A DNA stretch of 64,000 nt from Vibrio furnissii CIP 102972. Its GTDB lineage: Bacteria > Pseudomonadota > Gammaproteobacteria > Enterobacterales > Vibrionaceae. Location: NCBI RefSeq assembly GCF_000176175.1, contig NZ_ACZP01000013.1:62001-126000 (forward strand). The letters are read 5' to 3'. Both the position numbers and the translations under genes were made by a program. Below are positions 15,651 through 25,014 of the stretch, piece after piece (the stretch's first letter is position 1; each line of letters opens with the position of its first letter). The notes beneath the pieces are model-generated. The model was not told where the DNA came from and ran no database searches. It worked only from the letters and a program-made list of their open reading frames with translations.

Positions 15651-17736
15651 GGTTTCCTACCACGTTGATCTGTTTGTTTTCCGGAATTTCGTTGTACGAC
15701 AGCACCGCCAGTCCGTGCGAGAACGTCCGCGCGTAACGGGCAATCAGCGGACGCAGTTGTGGCATCACCAACAGGATCGGCGCCATGCCTTGCTGTTTCA
15801 ACTGCTGCTTAATCAGCGGCAGGTTCTGCTGGAACTGGCCGAGAATGTTCGGTTCGATCGGGAAGCTGTCCAGCATCACGCTGCCGCTCGCCTGCGCCTG
15901 ATGCAGCGAGGTCATCAGCATCTGCTCCAGTTCGTCGGACAAGGCATACACCGGAATCTCGCTCTTCTGGCCTGCCAGCAGGTTAATCAGCGTGCGGCGC
16001 AAGGCGCAGCGCACATCGGCGGCGAGCAGAATCGGGTCTTTGGTATTTTCCGACGATTCAAGCATGGTGTTGGCGATGGTGCGAATGTCTTTCAGCGGCA
16101 CCTGATCGAGCAGCAGCTGACGGTACACTTTGAGCTGCTGCGCCGGGCGCAGCGCCGCGGCGAGCGCTTCCGCCAGTTTCGGCGCTTGCGCAGTCAGGCG
16201 CTGATTCATCGCATCGACATCGTCGTGGTTAAACAGCTCCGCCAGATGGGTTTTCATCACCTTACTGATGTGGGTCGCCACCACGGTGGCATCATCCACC
16301 ACCTGATAACCCATATTTAGCGCGCGCGCTTTCTGCGGGTGTTCAATCCACACCGCCGGCAGGTTGTAGGCTGGATCGCTGCCGAGAATGCCGTCGATGT
16401 CGCCATAGGTTTCACCCACGGCGATTGCCATCAGGCGGTCGGGTTCAATCAAGCCCTGTTCGACCAGTTCGCCATTGAGCGAAATGGTGTATTGGTTGGG
16501 CTTGAGGCTGAGGTTGTCGCGAATCGCCACTTCCGGCAGCAAAAAGCCAACCTGCTCGGAGAGGTTACGCCGCACACCGCGAATGCGCTGCGTCAGCGGT
16601 GCGCCGTGATCTTTATTGACCAGATGCACCAGACGATAGCCAAGCGCCAGCGACAAGGTCTGCACGTGGGGAATGTCTTCCCAGCTGAGTGGCGAGTCGC
16701 CTTCGTTTTGCATCGCCTGCGAAATCGCTTCGACTTCATCGAGTGAGGTGTCGATCGCCGGGCTTTTGGCCTGACGCCAACCAGCAAAGGCCAGCGCCGC
16801 CGCAAAGGTGAAAAACGCCAGATGGGGCATGCCCGGCACAATCCCGATCACCACCATGATGCCCGCGACGGTAAACAGCGTGGCCGGCGTGGCCAGCAGT
16901 TGCTTGTGCATGGTCTGCGACATGTCGTTGTCGCTGTCGTTAATGCGCGTCACGATAATCGCCGCAGCGGTGGCCAGCAGCAAGGATGGAATCTGCGCCA
17001 CCAAGCCATCACCGATGGTCAGCAGGGCGTAGGTTTTAAACGCTTCAGAGGCAGGCAGGCCATGTTCGAATACGCCAATGCTGATCCCGCCGATGATGTT
17101 GATGAACAGAATCATCAAACCGGCGACCGCGTCACCGCGCACAAATTTCGACGCACCGTCCATCGAGCCGTGGAAGTCCGCTTCGTTCGCCACTTCGCGG
17201 CGGCGATCGCGCGCGGTGTCTTGGTCAATCAGGCCGGCGTTGAGGTCGGCGTCAATCGCCATCTGCTTGCCCGGCAGGGCATCGAGCGTAAAGCGCGCCG
17301 AGACTTCGGAGATCCGTTCGCCCCCTTTGGTGATCACCACGAAGTTGATGATCATCAGGATGATGAACACCACCATACCGACCACGTAGTTGCCGCCGAT
17401 CACCACTTCACCGAACGCCTGAATCACTTTACCAGCCGCGTCGCCGCCGTTGTGACCTTCCAACAGCACGATACGGGTTGATGCAACGTTGAGCGTCAGG
17501 CGCAGCAAGGTTGCGACCAGCAGAATGGTCGGGAAGATGGAGAAATCGAGCGGGCGTTTGGCGGTGGTGCTGACCAACAGCACCAGAATCGCCAAGACGA
17601 TGTTAAAGGTAAACAGCGCGTCCAACAGGAGCGGTGGCAGTGGCAGAATGACCATTGCCAGTACCATCAGCAGCACAATCGGAATACCGAGGTATCCCTT
17701 GCCGGAGTTTTGCCATTGTTTTAACCGGTTGAGCAT
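15643..17736 (-). CDS. flhA: Lateral flagellar export gate protein FlhA
   Basis: About 697 residues from the ATG at 17736, chosen because AAGGAC lies 8 bases before it; a TTG start at 17757 would add seven. The N-terminal half has about eight membrane helices (from YLGIPIVLLMVLAMVILPLPPLLLD) and the conserved FHIPEP signature region (VSARFTLDALPGKQMAIDADLNAGLI, about 140-170). The cytoplasmic half (from about 350) has the substrate- and chaperone-docking FlhA C domain. It is the major component of the type III export gate. It ends inside the EAL-like gene and follows flhB by 27 bases. Confidence 0.96.
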   Translation of the reverse strand: MLNRLKQWQNSGKGYLGIPIVLLMVLAMVILPLPPLLLDALFTFNIVLAILVLLVSTTAKRPLDFSIFPTILLVATLLRLTLNVASTRIVLLEGHNGGDAAGKVIQAFGEVVIGGNYVVGMVVFIILMIINFVVITKGGERISEVSARFTLDALPGKQMAIDADLNAGLIDQDTARDRRREVANEADFHGSMDGASKFVRGDAVAGLMILFINIIGGISIGVFEHGLPASEAFKTYALLTIGDGLVAQIPSLLLATAAAIIVTRINDSDNDMSQTMHKQLLATPATLFTVAGIMVVIGIVPGMPHLAFFTFAAALAFAGWRQAKSPAIDTSLDEVEAISQAMQNEGDSPLSWEDIPHVQTLSLALGYRLVHLVNKDHGAPLTQRIRGVRRNLSEQVGFLLPEVAIRDNLSLKPNQYTISLNGELVEQGLIEPDRLMAIAVGETYGDIDGILGSDPAYNLPAVWIEHPQKARALNMGYQVVDDATVVATHISKVMKTHLAELFNHDDVDAMNQRLTAQAPKLAEALAAALRPAQQLKVYRQLLLDQVPLKDIRTIANTMLESSENTKDPILLAADVRCALRRTLINLLAGQKSEIPVYALSDELEQMLMTSLHQAQASGSVMLDSFPIEPNILGQFQQNLPLIKQQLKQQGMAPILLVMPQLRPLIARYARTFSHGLAVLSYNEIPENKQINVVGNLG

Positions 17737-17763
17737 GGTTATCAGTCCTTCATTCAATGCAAA

Positions 17764-18894
17764 TCAGTGCTGCAGATGGTTCGGAATCGAAAAGTGTGGC
17801 AGTGGCAGCGGCTGTTCACCGCTGCCACTGCGAAACGCTTTCAGCTGCAGGACGTAGGTCAGAATATGGGCCACCGCCACATACAGCTGGCTGGGCACAG
17901 CCTGCTCGATGGCAGTGGTGTAGTAAATCGAACGCGTGAGTGGCGGCGAGTGGATAATTTCCACCTGGTTGTCGCGTGCGAGGCGCTGAATGTGCAGCGC
18001 GGTTTCATCCACCCCTTTGGCGACCACAAACGGCGCGTCCGACAGCGCCGGATCGTATTTCAGCGCCACGGCGTAGTGGGTCGGGTTGACGATCACCACG
18101 TCGGCTTTGGGCACCATTTTGTCGATGCGGCGACGGGCGAACTGTTGCTGAATCTGGCGAATACGCTGTTTGATTTCCGGGCGGCCTTCGTTGTTTTTGT
18201 ATTCTTCTTTGAGCTCCTGCTTGGTCATCTTCAGCTCTTTGAGGTGTTCCCAGCGCTGGTAAGGTATATCAATCACACCAAACACCAACAGGGCAAAGCC
18301 CATTAGCAGCAAGCCTTCAAACAGGATGTTCATGATCAGGATAAAGCCCTGATTGAGCGGCAGCCCCTGCATGCCCAGCATGGGTTGCAGATGGTTATCG
18401 AGATAGCCGTACAGCACGGCGAAAATGACGCTGACTTTGAGCGTCGATTTCACCAGTTCAACCAGCGAGCGGGTGGAGAAAATCCGGCTGATACCGCTGA
18501 TCGGATTGAGTTTGTTCAGCTTTGGCAGCAGGTTGGCCGGGCGGAACAGCCAGCCACCGAGAATCATGCTGCTGGCGAGCGTCACCACGATGATGACCAG
18601 AAACATCGGCATCAGCAGCTCAATCACCATACCGAGGCTGTGACCCAACTGTTCAACCATCTGCATCGGATTGTCGAGATCGGCGCGGGTCAGCGACAGG
18701 TTATAGCGAAACACGCCCGCGATGGATTGCCAGATGGCGGGCAGCTGGGCGTAGAAGTAGATGGCCACGGCGAGAAAAATCACCGCGGTGGTGAACTCTT
18801 TGGCGCGGGGAATCTGGCCTTGCTCGCGCGCCTTTTTGACTTTCTGCGGCGAGGCCTTCTCGGTTTTGTCCTGAGACGAAGCTTGATCGCTCAT
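17764..18894 (-). CDS. flhB: Lateral flagellar export protein FlhB
   Basis: The 376-residue protein starts with a charged N-terminus (QDKTEKASPQKVKKAREQGQIPRAKE), has four membrane helices (about 30-210) and a cytoplasmic domain with the self-cleavage motif NPTH (VVIVNPTHYAVALKYD, about residue 268). Cleavage at N-P switches export from hook to filament substrates, acting with the FliK-like LafE. It overlaps fliR by four bases. Confidence 0.96.
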   Translation of the reverse strand: MSDQASSQDKTEKASPQKVKKAREQGQIPRAKEFTTAVIFLAVAIYFYAQLPAIWQSIAGVFRYNLSLTRADLDNPMQMVEQLGHSLGMVIELLMPMFLVIIVVTLASSMILGGWLFRPANLLPKLNKLNPISGISRIFSTRSLVELVKSTLKVSVIFAVLYGYLDNHLQPMLGMQGLPLNQGFILIMNILFEGLLLMGFALLVFGVIDIPYQRWEHLKELKMTKQELKEEYKNNEGRPEIKQRIRQIQQQFARRRIDKMVPKADVVIVNPTHYAVALKYDPALSDAPFVVAKGVDETALHIQRLARDNQVEIIHSPPLTRSIYYTTAIEQAVPSQLYVAVAHILTYVLQLKAFRSGSGEQPLPLPHFSIPNHLQH

Positions 18895-19667
18895 GCGCCC
18901 CCCGCCATAAACTGATGGAGAAAGCGCAGCGTGTCATGCACCAGCGAGCCGTAGCGTCCCGGCACTCCGGAGACCGAAATCAGCACGCTGAACAGGCCGA
19001 GCAACATGGTCATCGGAAAGCCGAGTGCGTAAACGTTGAGGCTGGGTGCGGCGCGGTTCATCACGCCAAAACTGATGTTGGCCAGCAGCATCGAGACGAT
19101 GGCTGGCAGCGCCAACGCCAGCGCCGCTGAGAACATCCAACTGAAAATATGGACGATACCTTGCAGCGACAACATCGTGATCCCGGAGCCGACCGGCCAC
19201 ACGGTAAAGCTCTGGATCAGGACATCAATCACCACTAAATGGCCTTCCAATGCCAGAAACAGCAGGGTGGTGAACACCAGAAAAATGCGGCCGAGAATGG
19301 CGACCGACAGGCCGTTCACCGGGTCGTTCATCATCGCCATGCCAAGGCCCATTTGCAGCGAAACAATTTGGCCGAGTAGGGTAAACACGGTGAACAGCAT
19401 GTGCAGGATCAGGCCGAACATCAGCCCCCACACCGCCTGTTCAAACGCGAGAAACAGCGAGGTCATCGACATCAAATCGACCGCGGGCATCGCGGGCATC
19501 AAAGGCGCGGTGATCACGGTGATGGAGAGGGCCAGCAGGCTGCGCACCCAGACCGGGATCAGCAGGTCACCGAAAAACGGCATGGAAACAAACACGGCGC
19601 CGATACGGAAAAAGGGCCACCACAGTTGCCCAAGCCAGCTGGAAATCTCGGCAAAGCTCAGCTCCAT
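18891..19667 (-). CDS. fliR: Lateral flagellar export protein FliR
   Basis: The 258-residue integral membrane protein has six hydrophobic segments typical of FliR (WWPFFRIGAVFVSMPFFGDLLIPVWVR, FLAFEQAVWGLMFGLILHMLF, FLVFTTLLFLALEGHLVVIDVLIQSF, ALALPAIVSMLLANISFGVMNRAAPSLNVYALGFPM). It is part of the FliPQR pore of the export gate. It shares one base with fliQ and four with flhB, so the genes are translationally coupled. Confidence 0.95.
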   Translation of the reverse strand: MELSFAEISSWLGQLWWPFFRIGAVFVSMPFFGDLLIPVWVRSLLALSITVITAPLMPAMPAVDLMSMTSLFLAFEQAVWGLMFGLILHMLFTVFTLLGQIVSLQMGLGMAMMNDPVNGLSVAILGRIFLVFTTLLFLALEGHLVVIDVLIQSFTVWPVGSGITMLSLQGIVHIFSWMFSAALALALPAIVSMLLANISFGVMNRAAPSLNVYALGFPMTMLLGLFSVLISVSGVPGRYGSLVHDTLRFLHQFMAGGA

Positions 19668-19936
19668 CAGCCAATCATCCCCGGAATGTTATGGAACAGA
19701 AAATCAAACAGTTCCATGAACTTGCGCAGCATCCAGTGACCGGCAAAGATGACCATCAGCAGCGTCACCATCAGGCGCGGCAGAAAGCTCAGTGTCTGTT
19801 CGTTGATCTGGGTGGCGGCCTGAAAAATCGCAATGCCGAGGCCGACAATCAGACCCGGCACCACCAACACACCGACAATCAGGATCACCATCCACACGGC
19901 GTTGGAAATCAGGGTCACGACAGTTTCTGGAGTCAT
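19667..19936 (-). CDS. fliQ: Lateral flagellar export protein FliQ
   Basis: The 89-residue protein has two membrane helices (about 12-40 WMVILIVGVLVVPGLIVGLGIAIF and 52-75 RLMVTLLMVIFAGHWML) joined by the FliQ signature QAATQINEQTLSFLPR. It is a subunit of the FliPQR export pore. Confidence 0.95.
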   Translation of the reverse strand: MTPETVVTLISNAVWMVILIVGVLVVPGLIVGLGIAIFQAATQINEQTLSFLPRLMVTLLMVIFAGHWMLRKFMELFDFLFHNIPGMIG

Positions 19937-19965
19937 ACAGCGTTCCTTAAATGTGCCGAGTCACG

Positions 19966-20724
19966 CTACTGCGCGAAGCTGGCCGAGAGGGTGCCGACCG
20001 TCATCGCCCAGCCATCGACCAGTACAAACACCACCAGTTTGAACGGCAGCGAGATGATCAGTGGCGAGAGCATCATCATCCCCATCGCCATCAACACACT
20101 GGCGACCACCAAATCGATGATGAGAAACGGAATGAACAGCATGAAGCCGATTTGAAACGCGGTTTTCAGCTCACTGATGACAAACGCCGGCAGGACGACG
20201 GCAAACGAAATGTCGTCGACGTTCTGATCCAGCGGCTCGTTAGCAATGCGTAGCATCTGCTCCAGCGAACTTTGTTGTGTCTGCGCCAGCATGAAATTGC
20301 GCACCGGTTTTTCCGCGACGGAAAACGCCTGCATCAGCGTAATTTGGCCTTGGTCATACGGTTTGAACGCATGCTCATACACCTCGCTCCACACCGGACG
20401 CATGATGAGCAGCGACAGCGCCAGCGCAATGCCAACCAAGACGCGGTTAGGCGGGCTCTGTTGCAGGCCGAGCGCTTGGCGCAATATCGCCAGCACCACG
20501 ATGATGCGGGTAAAGCTGGTGGCCATCAAAATGAACGCCGGCAGAAAACTCAGCGCCGTCATCAGCAGCAGAATTTGCAGCTTGACGCTGTACTCTTCCT
20601 GAGTGCTGCCGTCGGACACCGTGAACAGGGTCAGGCCGTTATCGGCCGCCAGCGTCGGCCATGCACACAGCATCAGCACGAGCGCCAGCGCGCCAACCCA
20701 GCGCAGGGAACGCAGTTGAGTCAT
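19966..20724 (-). CDS. fliP: Lateral flagellar export protein FliP
   Basis: The 252-residue protein has a cleavable signal peptide (VGALALVLMLCAWPTLAA, about 10-27), then the FliP domain: LLLMTALSFLPAFILMATSFTRIIVVLAILRQALG, QSPPNRVLVGIALALSLLIM, and the C-terminal pair IGFMLFIPFLIIDLVVASVLMAMGMMM. Pentameric FliP forms the core of the export pore with FliQ and FliR. It lies 12 bases downstream of fliN. Confidence 0.95.
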   Translation of the reverse strand: MTQLRSLRWVGALALVLMLCAWPTLAADNGLTLFTVSDGSTQEEYSVKLQILLLMTALSFLPAFILMATSFTRIIVVLAILRQALGLQQSPPNRVLVGIALALSLLIMRPVWSEVYEHAFKPYDQGQITLMQAFSVAEKPVRNFMLAQTQQSSLEQMLRIANEPLDQNVDDISFAVVLPAFVISELKTAFQIGFMLFIPFLIIDLVVASVLMAMGMMMLSPLIISLPFKLVVFVLVDGWAMTVGTLSASFAQ

Positions 20725-20736
20725 GACACCGCCCTG

Positions 20737-21105
20737 TTATTGGCCCACAGCGGTGAGGGCGCTGTCGAGCACATCAATCAGGCGCAGACCGTATTTGTCG
20801 TTCACCACCACCACTTCGGCGTGGCCGAGCAGGGCGCCGTTGACTTTCACATCCAGTGGCTCGCCGTTGAGTTTATCCAGTTCAATCACGCTGCCTTCGC
20901 CCGCTTTCATCAGCTCGCCAAGGGCGATTGCTTTGCTGGCAACTTCCAGCGTGACGGTGACCGGAATATTGCGAAAGAAGCTCAAATCGCGTTCCACGTT
21001 TGGCGCGGTGTCACCCTCGGTTTCAGGTTCCAAATCTTCCAGATGAAACTCATCGAAATTGAGCGCTTCGTCATCAAAGCTGGCATTGTCTAGAGCGTCA
21101 CTCAT
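20737..21105 (-). CDS. fliN: Lateral flagellar switch protein FliN
   Basis: The 122-residue protein has an acidic N-terminal tail (residues 1-40) and the surface-presentation (SpoA/FliMN_C) domain at about 42-120: LSFFRNIPVTVTLEVASKAIALGELMKAGEGSVIELDKLNGEPLDVKVNGALLGHAEVVV is the recognisable block. It builds the C-ring with FliM and helps dock the FliH-FliI ATPase. It overlaps fliM by four bases. Confidence 0.95.
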   Translation of the reverse strand: MSDALDNASFDDEALNFDEFHLEDLEPETEGDTAPNVERDLSFFRNIPVTVTLEVASKAIALGELMKAGEGSVIELDKLNGEPLDVKVNGALLGHAEVVVVNDKYGLRLIDVLDSALTAVGQ

Positions 21106-21920
21106 CTTAGGGATTCCTTATCTTGGTTTAAAATCAACACCAGTTGGCCTTCTTGCTCGGCAATCCGGCCAGAAAACAGGCGTTCGTGACCGATGCTGAC
21201 CGGCACCGTGGAGAGTAAATCGATGGGGAGAATGTCATTTGGCGTCAGGCGCAACACGTCGCTGAGGGGCATGGTTTTCTTGCTCAGCAGCACATTGAGA
21301 CGCACAGGCGTGTGTTGCAGCGAGCGGCGAAACTGCGCGTTCAACTCGGTATTGGGTTGCAGATCCAGTTGATCAATCAGGGTTTGCACCAACTGGCTTT
21401 CCATAATCAGCGTCAACACACCATGCTGGTCGGCATAACGCACCGACAGTTCTGCTTTGAGGCCGATACCGTTGCCGATGTCGCCCTCGTGCAGTTGCCA
21501 CATTTCTTGCGGTGCGACCCAATGGGCCACGACTTTACCGATGCGCTCTTGCAGGCGGCGATCGCTGCTGGTCAAGACACTCTGGCTGCGCGCCATGTTG
21601 GCACCGTAAAAGCGATCAGCCAGCGTGATCAGCATGTGGCTGTCAAGGCGCACAAACAGCGCGCCGCCGTCTTGATGACAAAACTGGGTCACGCTGCGCT
21701 TGTCGATGTCCGAAGGCTTCACGCTGTGTAGTTCTACCGAATCCAGCGCCACATCGATGTGATGGGTGGTCAGCCAGTTCTGGAGCTCACTGGTTAAGCC
21801 GTTACAGGCGTCGGTGATAATGGTGTCCAGTTTTTCCCGAATAATATGAATCGGTTTTCCTAATAGTTCCACGTTTAAGGTCTTCACCTCGGGAATAGGC
21901 GTCTGGATTTGATTTTCCAT
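21102..21920 (-). CDS. fliM: Lateral flagellar switch protein FliM (short form)
   Basis: The 272-residue protein has the FliM middle domain (about 30-185, with DIDKRSVTQFCHQDGGALFVRLDSHMLITLADRFYGA) and the C-terminal SpoA domain (about 195-270: RLNVLLSKKTMPLSDVLRLTPNDILPIDLLSTVPVSIGHERLFSGRIAEQEGQLVLIL). It is clearly shorter than polar FliM (about 350) and the N-terminus (MENQIQTPIPEVKTLNVELLG) lacks the LSQxEIDALL peptide that binds phosphorylated CheY. It is first in the minus-strand fliMNPQR-flhBA operon. Confidence 0.9.
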   Translation of the reverse strand: MENQIQTPIPEVKTLNVELLGKPIHIIREKLDTIITDACNGLTSELQNWLTTHHIDVALDSVELHSVKPSDIDKRSVTQFCHQDGGALFVRLDSHMLITLADRFYGANMARSQSVLTSSDRRLQERIGKVVAHWVAPQEMWQLHEGDIGNGIGLKAELSVRYADQHGVLTLIMESQLVQTLIDQLDLQPNTELNAQFRRSLQHTPVRLNVLLSKKTMPLSDVLRLTPNDILPIDLLSTVPVSIGHERLFSGRIAEQEGQLVLILNQDKESLR

Positions 21921-22368
21921 TTATATTTTACCGTGCGTTGACAGAGAGTGTTTTCTTTGTGGAGCACAGTCTACACAGAATTTTTTATTTATTTTTAGTG
22001 CCTAATTATAACTTTGTGACGTTAGTTCACATGTTGATTTGAAGTGCCAATTTAGTTCTTCAATAACAATATGAAAGCGAGTAGGTTGGTCGATAAATAA
22101 ATATAGATATAAATGAATAAAAAATGATCAGCCTAATTTATAGGCTGTTTTTTCGTGTTTAAGATGGCGAATGAATCGCTGCAGAAGATGTCACGGAAGA
22201 TAATTTTTTGTATTAGTTGGTTGTTTATTCATCAGGTTCATTATGCTTACTGCTTGATTTTACAAGGCTTGTAACGTAGTGAACATTGAATCAGATTGGG
22301 ACATCAATATGAAAATGTATGCCAGTTATGATAATTCGATGGCATATTTAAATGACAGGAAAGTGTCA
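21921..22368. other. Divergent intergenic region between fliM and motY
   Basis: About 450 AT-rich bases separating the two oppositely transcribed early operons. It holds an orphan terminator-like hairpin (22129-22153) and must hold promoters for both operons. TTGGCAC half-elements occur on the minus strand near 22045-22051, but the -12 half of a sigma-54 promoter is not convincing. Nothing else could be supported. Confidence 0.5.
22129..22153 (+). terminator. Orphan terminator-like hairpin in the fliM-motY divergent region
   Basis: CAGCCTA (22129-22135) pairs with TAGGCTG (22141-22147) over a five-base loop, followed by TTTTTT; an A-run lies on the other side as well. No annotated gene ends here: fliM starts 209 bases to the left and motY 216 bases to the right, both pointing away. 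It may end a small RNA on either strand or insulate the two operons. Confidence 0.7.
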
Positions 22369-23310
22369 ATGGAAGGTAAAAAATATTTTTATCATCACGT
22401 GTTAAAAATATGTTCTTTTACTTCTTGTGCTTTAGGTTTATTTCTATCTACGCCAGCTTTCTCTCAACAAGAGATAAACGTTCCGATGGACTTGTCATCT
22501 TGGATATATAAAGGTGATGCATTTAATTGCAATTTGGTGCATACGGAAGTTCCGCAGGGGAAGTTTTATTTCCGCTCAGTCACAAATAATAAAGTTACCT
22601 TTGAATTTCGCTTCAATAATAGCCCGGTGAGTTGGCAGCACGCAGCGTTGTCGCTGCTGACGCCGCCGTGGATTGTGCCACAGCAGGCAACCCCGGTGAG
22701 CGAAGGGCTTCGCCACCAAGGCAACCGCTTCTCTTTTTCGACCCAGATTGACACGGTATTGCACGCCATTGACCAAGGGCAGTGGCTGCAACTGTCGCTG
22801 AGCGGAAGCGCCCCTTCCGAGTCGCAGCGGGTCACGCTGCCTTCCATTCGCGTGCACAACGTCATCACCCAATTCAAAGCTTGTCAGCAACGGCTGCCGG
22901 CGATCACCTTTACCGAGGCGCGCGATACTTCTCTCTATTTTGCGTCGGGTCAGCAGTCGTTGAGCGCGGCTCAGCAACGCACACTGCGTGATTTGATCTC
23001 TTATGTTGCGCGTGACAAACGGGTGACGCATCTGCTGATTGATGGCCACACCGACAATGTCGGTTCACGTTTAGCCAACCTGAGTGTGTCGCGCAGCCGT
23101 GCCGAGCAAGTTGCTGCGGTGCTGGAAACACTCGGGGTCGCGGCTGACAAAATTCAGATTCGCGCTCACGGCTCGCGGTATCCCGTGGCCAGCAACGCGA
23201 CCGAATCCGGCCGTGCCCAAAACCGCCGCGTGGTGATCCGCTTAGTCCGTGACGACGAAAGCGTGGTGGCCGCCACTCCTCCAACCAACGACTCAATGAA
23301 GGTTCAGTAA
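22369..23310 (+). CDS. motY: Lateral flagellar motor protein MotY (OmpA-family T-ring protein)
   Basis: About 313 residues from the ATG at 22369, chosen because AGGA lies 8 bases upstream and a signal peptide follows at once (SCALGLFLSTPAFSQQ); the frame stays open 30 codons further upstream. The N-terminal domain (about 30-165) is the MotY stator-contact region, and the C-terminal OmpA-like peptidoglycan-binding domain (about 185-300) shows LLIDGHTDNVGSRLANLSVSRSRAEQV and NRRVVIRLV. MotY forms part of the T ring that fixes stator units. It ends at the same base where lafK begins. Confidence 0.9.
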   Translation: MEGKKYFYHHVLKICSFTSCALGLFLSTPAFSQQEINVPMDLSSWIYKGDAFNCNLVHTEVPQGKFYFRSVTNNKVTFEFRFNNSPVSWQHAALSLLTPPWIVPQQATPVSEGLRHQGNRFSFSTQIDTVLHAIDQGQWLQLSLSGSAPSESQRVTLPSIRVHNVITQFKACQQRLPAITFTEARDTSLYFASGQQSLSAAQQRTLRDLISYVARDKRVTHLLIDGHTDNVGSRLANLSVSRSRAEQVAAVLETLGVAADKIQIRAHGSRYPVASNATESGRAQNRRVVIRLVRDDESVVAATPPTNDSMKVQ

Positions 23311-24641
23311 TGACGAAGTCAGATATTTTGTTGGTTGAGCCAAACGAACTACTCGCTCAACCTGTCATCGATGTTTTGATCGAAGCCGGCTACCGCGTGC
23401 GCCATGCACGTACCGGCCGCAGTGCGTTATTACAAGAGGCCGCCGCCATCACGGTGGTGAGTGCCAACTTACCGGACATGGGCGTGCGTGAGTGGGTCGC
23501 GTGTCATCAGAAGCAAGCAGGCGCGGGTGTGGCAATTGCGATTGTCGATCAGGATCAGGGCATTCTGGCGGCAGAAACCATGAAAGCGGGCGCGACCGAT
23601 TATCTGCTGCGTCCGTTTGAATCCAATCAGTTATTGAATCTGCTGCGCCGCGTTGAAGCACTTGGCAAACCGATGGCCAACATCGTCGCAGAATCCTGGC
23701 GCAGTAAGCAGGTGCTGCAACTGGCGCATCGCGCCGCCTGCACCAGCGCCAGCGTGCTCATCACCGGCGAGTCCGGCACGGGTAAAGAAGTGCTGGCGCG
23801 TTACGTGCACCAGCAATCTAACCGCGCAGACGGTCCGTTTGTGGCGGTCAACTGCGCCGCCATTCCGGAATCAATGCTGGAAGCGGTGCTGTTTGGTCAC
23901 GTCAAAGGCGCGTTTACCGGCGCACTGGTATCGCAAAGCGGTAAGTTTGAAGAGGCCAACGGCGGCACCATTTTGCTCGATGAAATCGGCGAAATGTCAC
24001 CAGCCGTGCAGGCCAAGTTGCTGCGTGTCTTGCAGGAGCGGGAAGTGGAACGGGTGGGCAGTCACAAAGCGATTCAGCTCGATATCCGCGTGATTGCCGC
24101 CACCAACAAAGACTTGCGCGAAGAGGTGCAGAAAGGCCAGTTCCGTGAAGATCTCTATTACCGTCTGGATGTGCTGCCTTTGCACTGGCCACCGCTGCGC
24201 GAGCGCAAAGAGGACATCCTGCCGATCAGCCAGTTCTTTATCACCAAATATCAGGATGGCAGCAAATGCCATCTGTCTCAGGACGCGCGCGTGGCGCTCA
24301 GCCAATACCACTGGCCGGGCAACATTCGTGAGCTGGAGAACGTGATTCAGCGTGCTCTGGTGATGCGTCACGGCGATTACATCACCGCGCAGGATCTGAT
24401 GCTGCCGGTGGAGTTTCAGTCACCTTCACAGCCTGTGGCATCTGATGCGGCCTTTGGTCACGTCGAAGCGAAGAAACAGGCGGAATACCAATACATTCTG
24501 GACAAACTTCGTCAGTTCGGTGGCAACCGGACGAAAACGGCGAATGCTCTGGGCGTATCGACCCGCGCACTGCGCTACAAATTGGCGGCGATGCGTGAAC
24601 AGGGCATCGACCTTCAGTCAGTACTAGGCTCAGCCGCCTAA
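23310..24641 (+). CDS. lafK: Sigma-54-dependent lateral flagellar regulator LafK
   Basis: The 443-residue protein has a receiver-like domain (1-120), an AAA+ sigma-54 activation domain (about 130-370) with Walker [10 protein letters not shown], the sigma-54-contact loop GAFTGAL and Walker [13 protein letters not shown], and a C-terminal Fis-type helix-turn-helix ([21 protein letters not shown]). The receiver lacks the phosphoacceptor: the usual LLDxNLPDM reads VVSANLPDM, with Ser51 in place of Asp. This matches FlrA/FleQ-like regulators that do not need phosphorylation. It activates early lateral genes, including the lafB promoter seen here. It shares one base with the motY stop. Confidence 0.95.
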   Translation: MTKSDILLVEPNELLAQPVIDVLIEAGYRVRHARTGRSALLQEAAAITVVSANLPDMGVREWVACHQKQAGAGVAIAIVDQDQGILAAETMKAGATDYLLRPFESNQLLNLLRRVEALGKPMANIVAESWRSKQVLQLAHRAACTSASVLITGESGTGKEVLARYVHQQSNRADGPFVAVNCAAIPESMLEAVLFGHVKGAFTGALVSQSGKFEEANGGTILLDEIGEMSPAVQAKLLRVLQEREVERVGSHKAIQLDIRVIAATNKDLREEVQKGQFREDLYYRLDVLPLHWPPLRERKEDILPISQFFITKYQDGSKCHLSQDARVALSQYHWPGNIRELENVIQRALVMRHGDYITAQDLMLPVEFQSPSQPVASDAAFGHVEAKKQAEYQYILDKLRQFGGNRTKTANALGVSTRALRYKLAAMREQGIDLQSVLGSAA

Positions 24642-24654
24642 AGGAGAGGTAAAC

Positions 24655-25011
24655 ATGGCAAATCAACCTATCGGGAATGCAATGTCCGCCGAGCAGTTAA
24701 TGCTCACCAAAATGGACGCGATGCGCGTAGAGGCGACGCCGGACTTCGTCGTCAGTGCGAACCCGCTGGACGTCAAAGCGGTCAATCCGCCCCTGTCGTT
24801 TTCATCGGCCATGACGCAGGTTCTGGATGTGGTGAACCAGCATCAAGCGGTCGCCAGCAGTAAAATGACCGCGGTGGAAACCGGCAAGAGCGACGATTTG
24901 GTCGGGGCGATGATCGCCAGCCAGAAGGCCAGCCTGTCGTTTAACGCGCTGATGCAGGTGCGCAACAAAGTGGTTGCGTCGTTTGAAGACATTATGAAGA
25001 TGCCGGTGTAA
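24655..25011 (+). CDS. fliE: Lateral flagellar hook-basal body junction protein FliE
   Basis: The 118-residue protein has the FliE C-terminal half (LSFSSAMTQVLDVVNQHQAVASSKMTAVETGKSDDLVGAMIASQKASLSFNALMQVRNKVVASFEDIMKMPV is the family block). FliE links the MS ring to the rod. AAAGGAGAGG lies 7 bases before the start. It is 13 bases from lafK and 3 from fliF. Confidence 0.95.
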   Translation: MANQPIGNAMSAEQLMLTKMDAMRVEATPDFVVSANPLDVKAVNPPLSFSSAMTQVLDVVNQHQAVASSKMTAVETGKSDDLVGAMIASQKASLSFNALMQVRNKVVASFEDIMKMPV

Positions 25012-25014
25012 ATC

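Noticed and set aside
22030..22060. TTGGCAC on the minus strand as a sigma-54 promoter for fliM
   Set aside because: The -12 TTGC element is missing at the required distance (ATCA is found).
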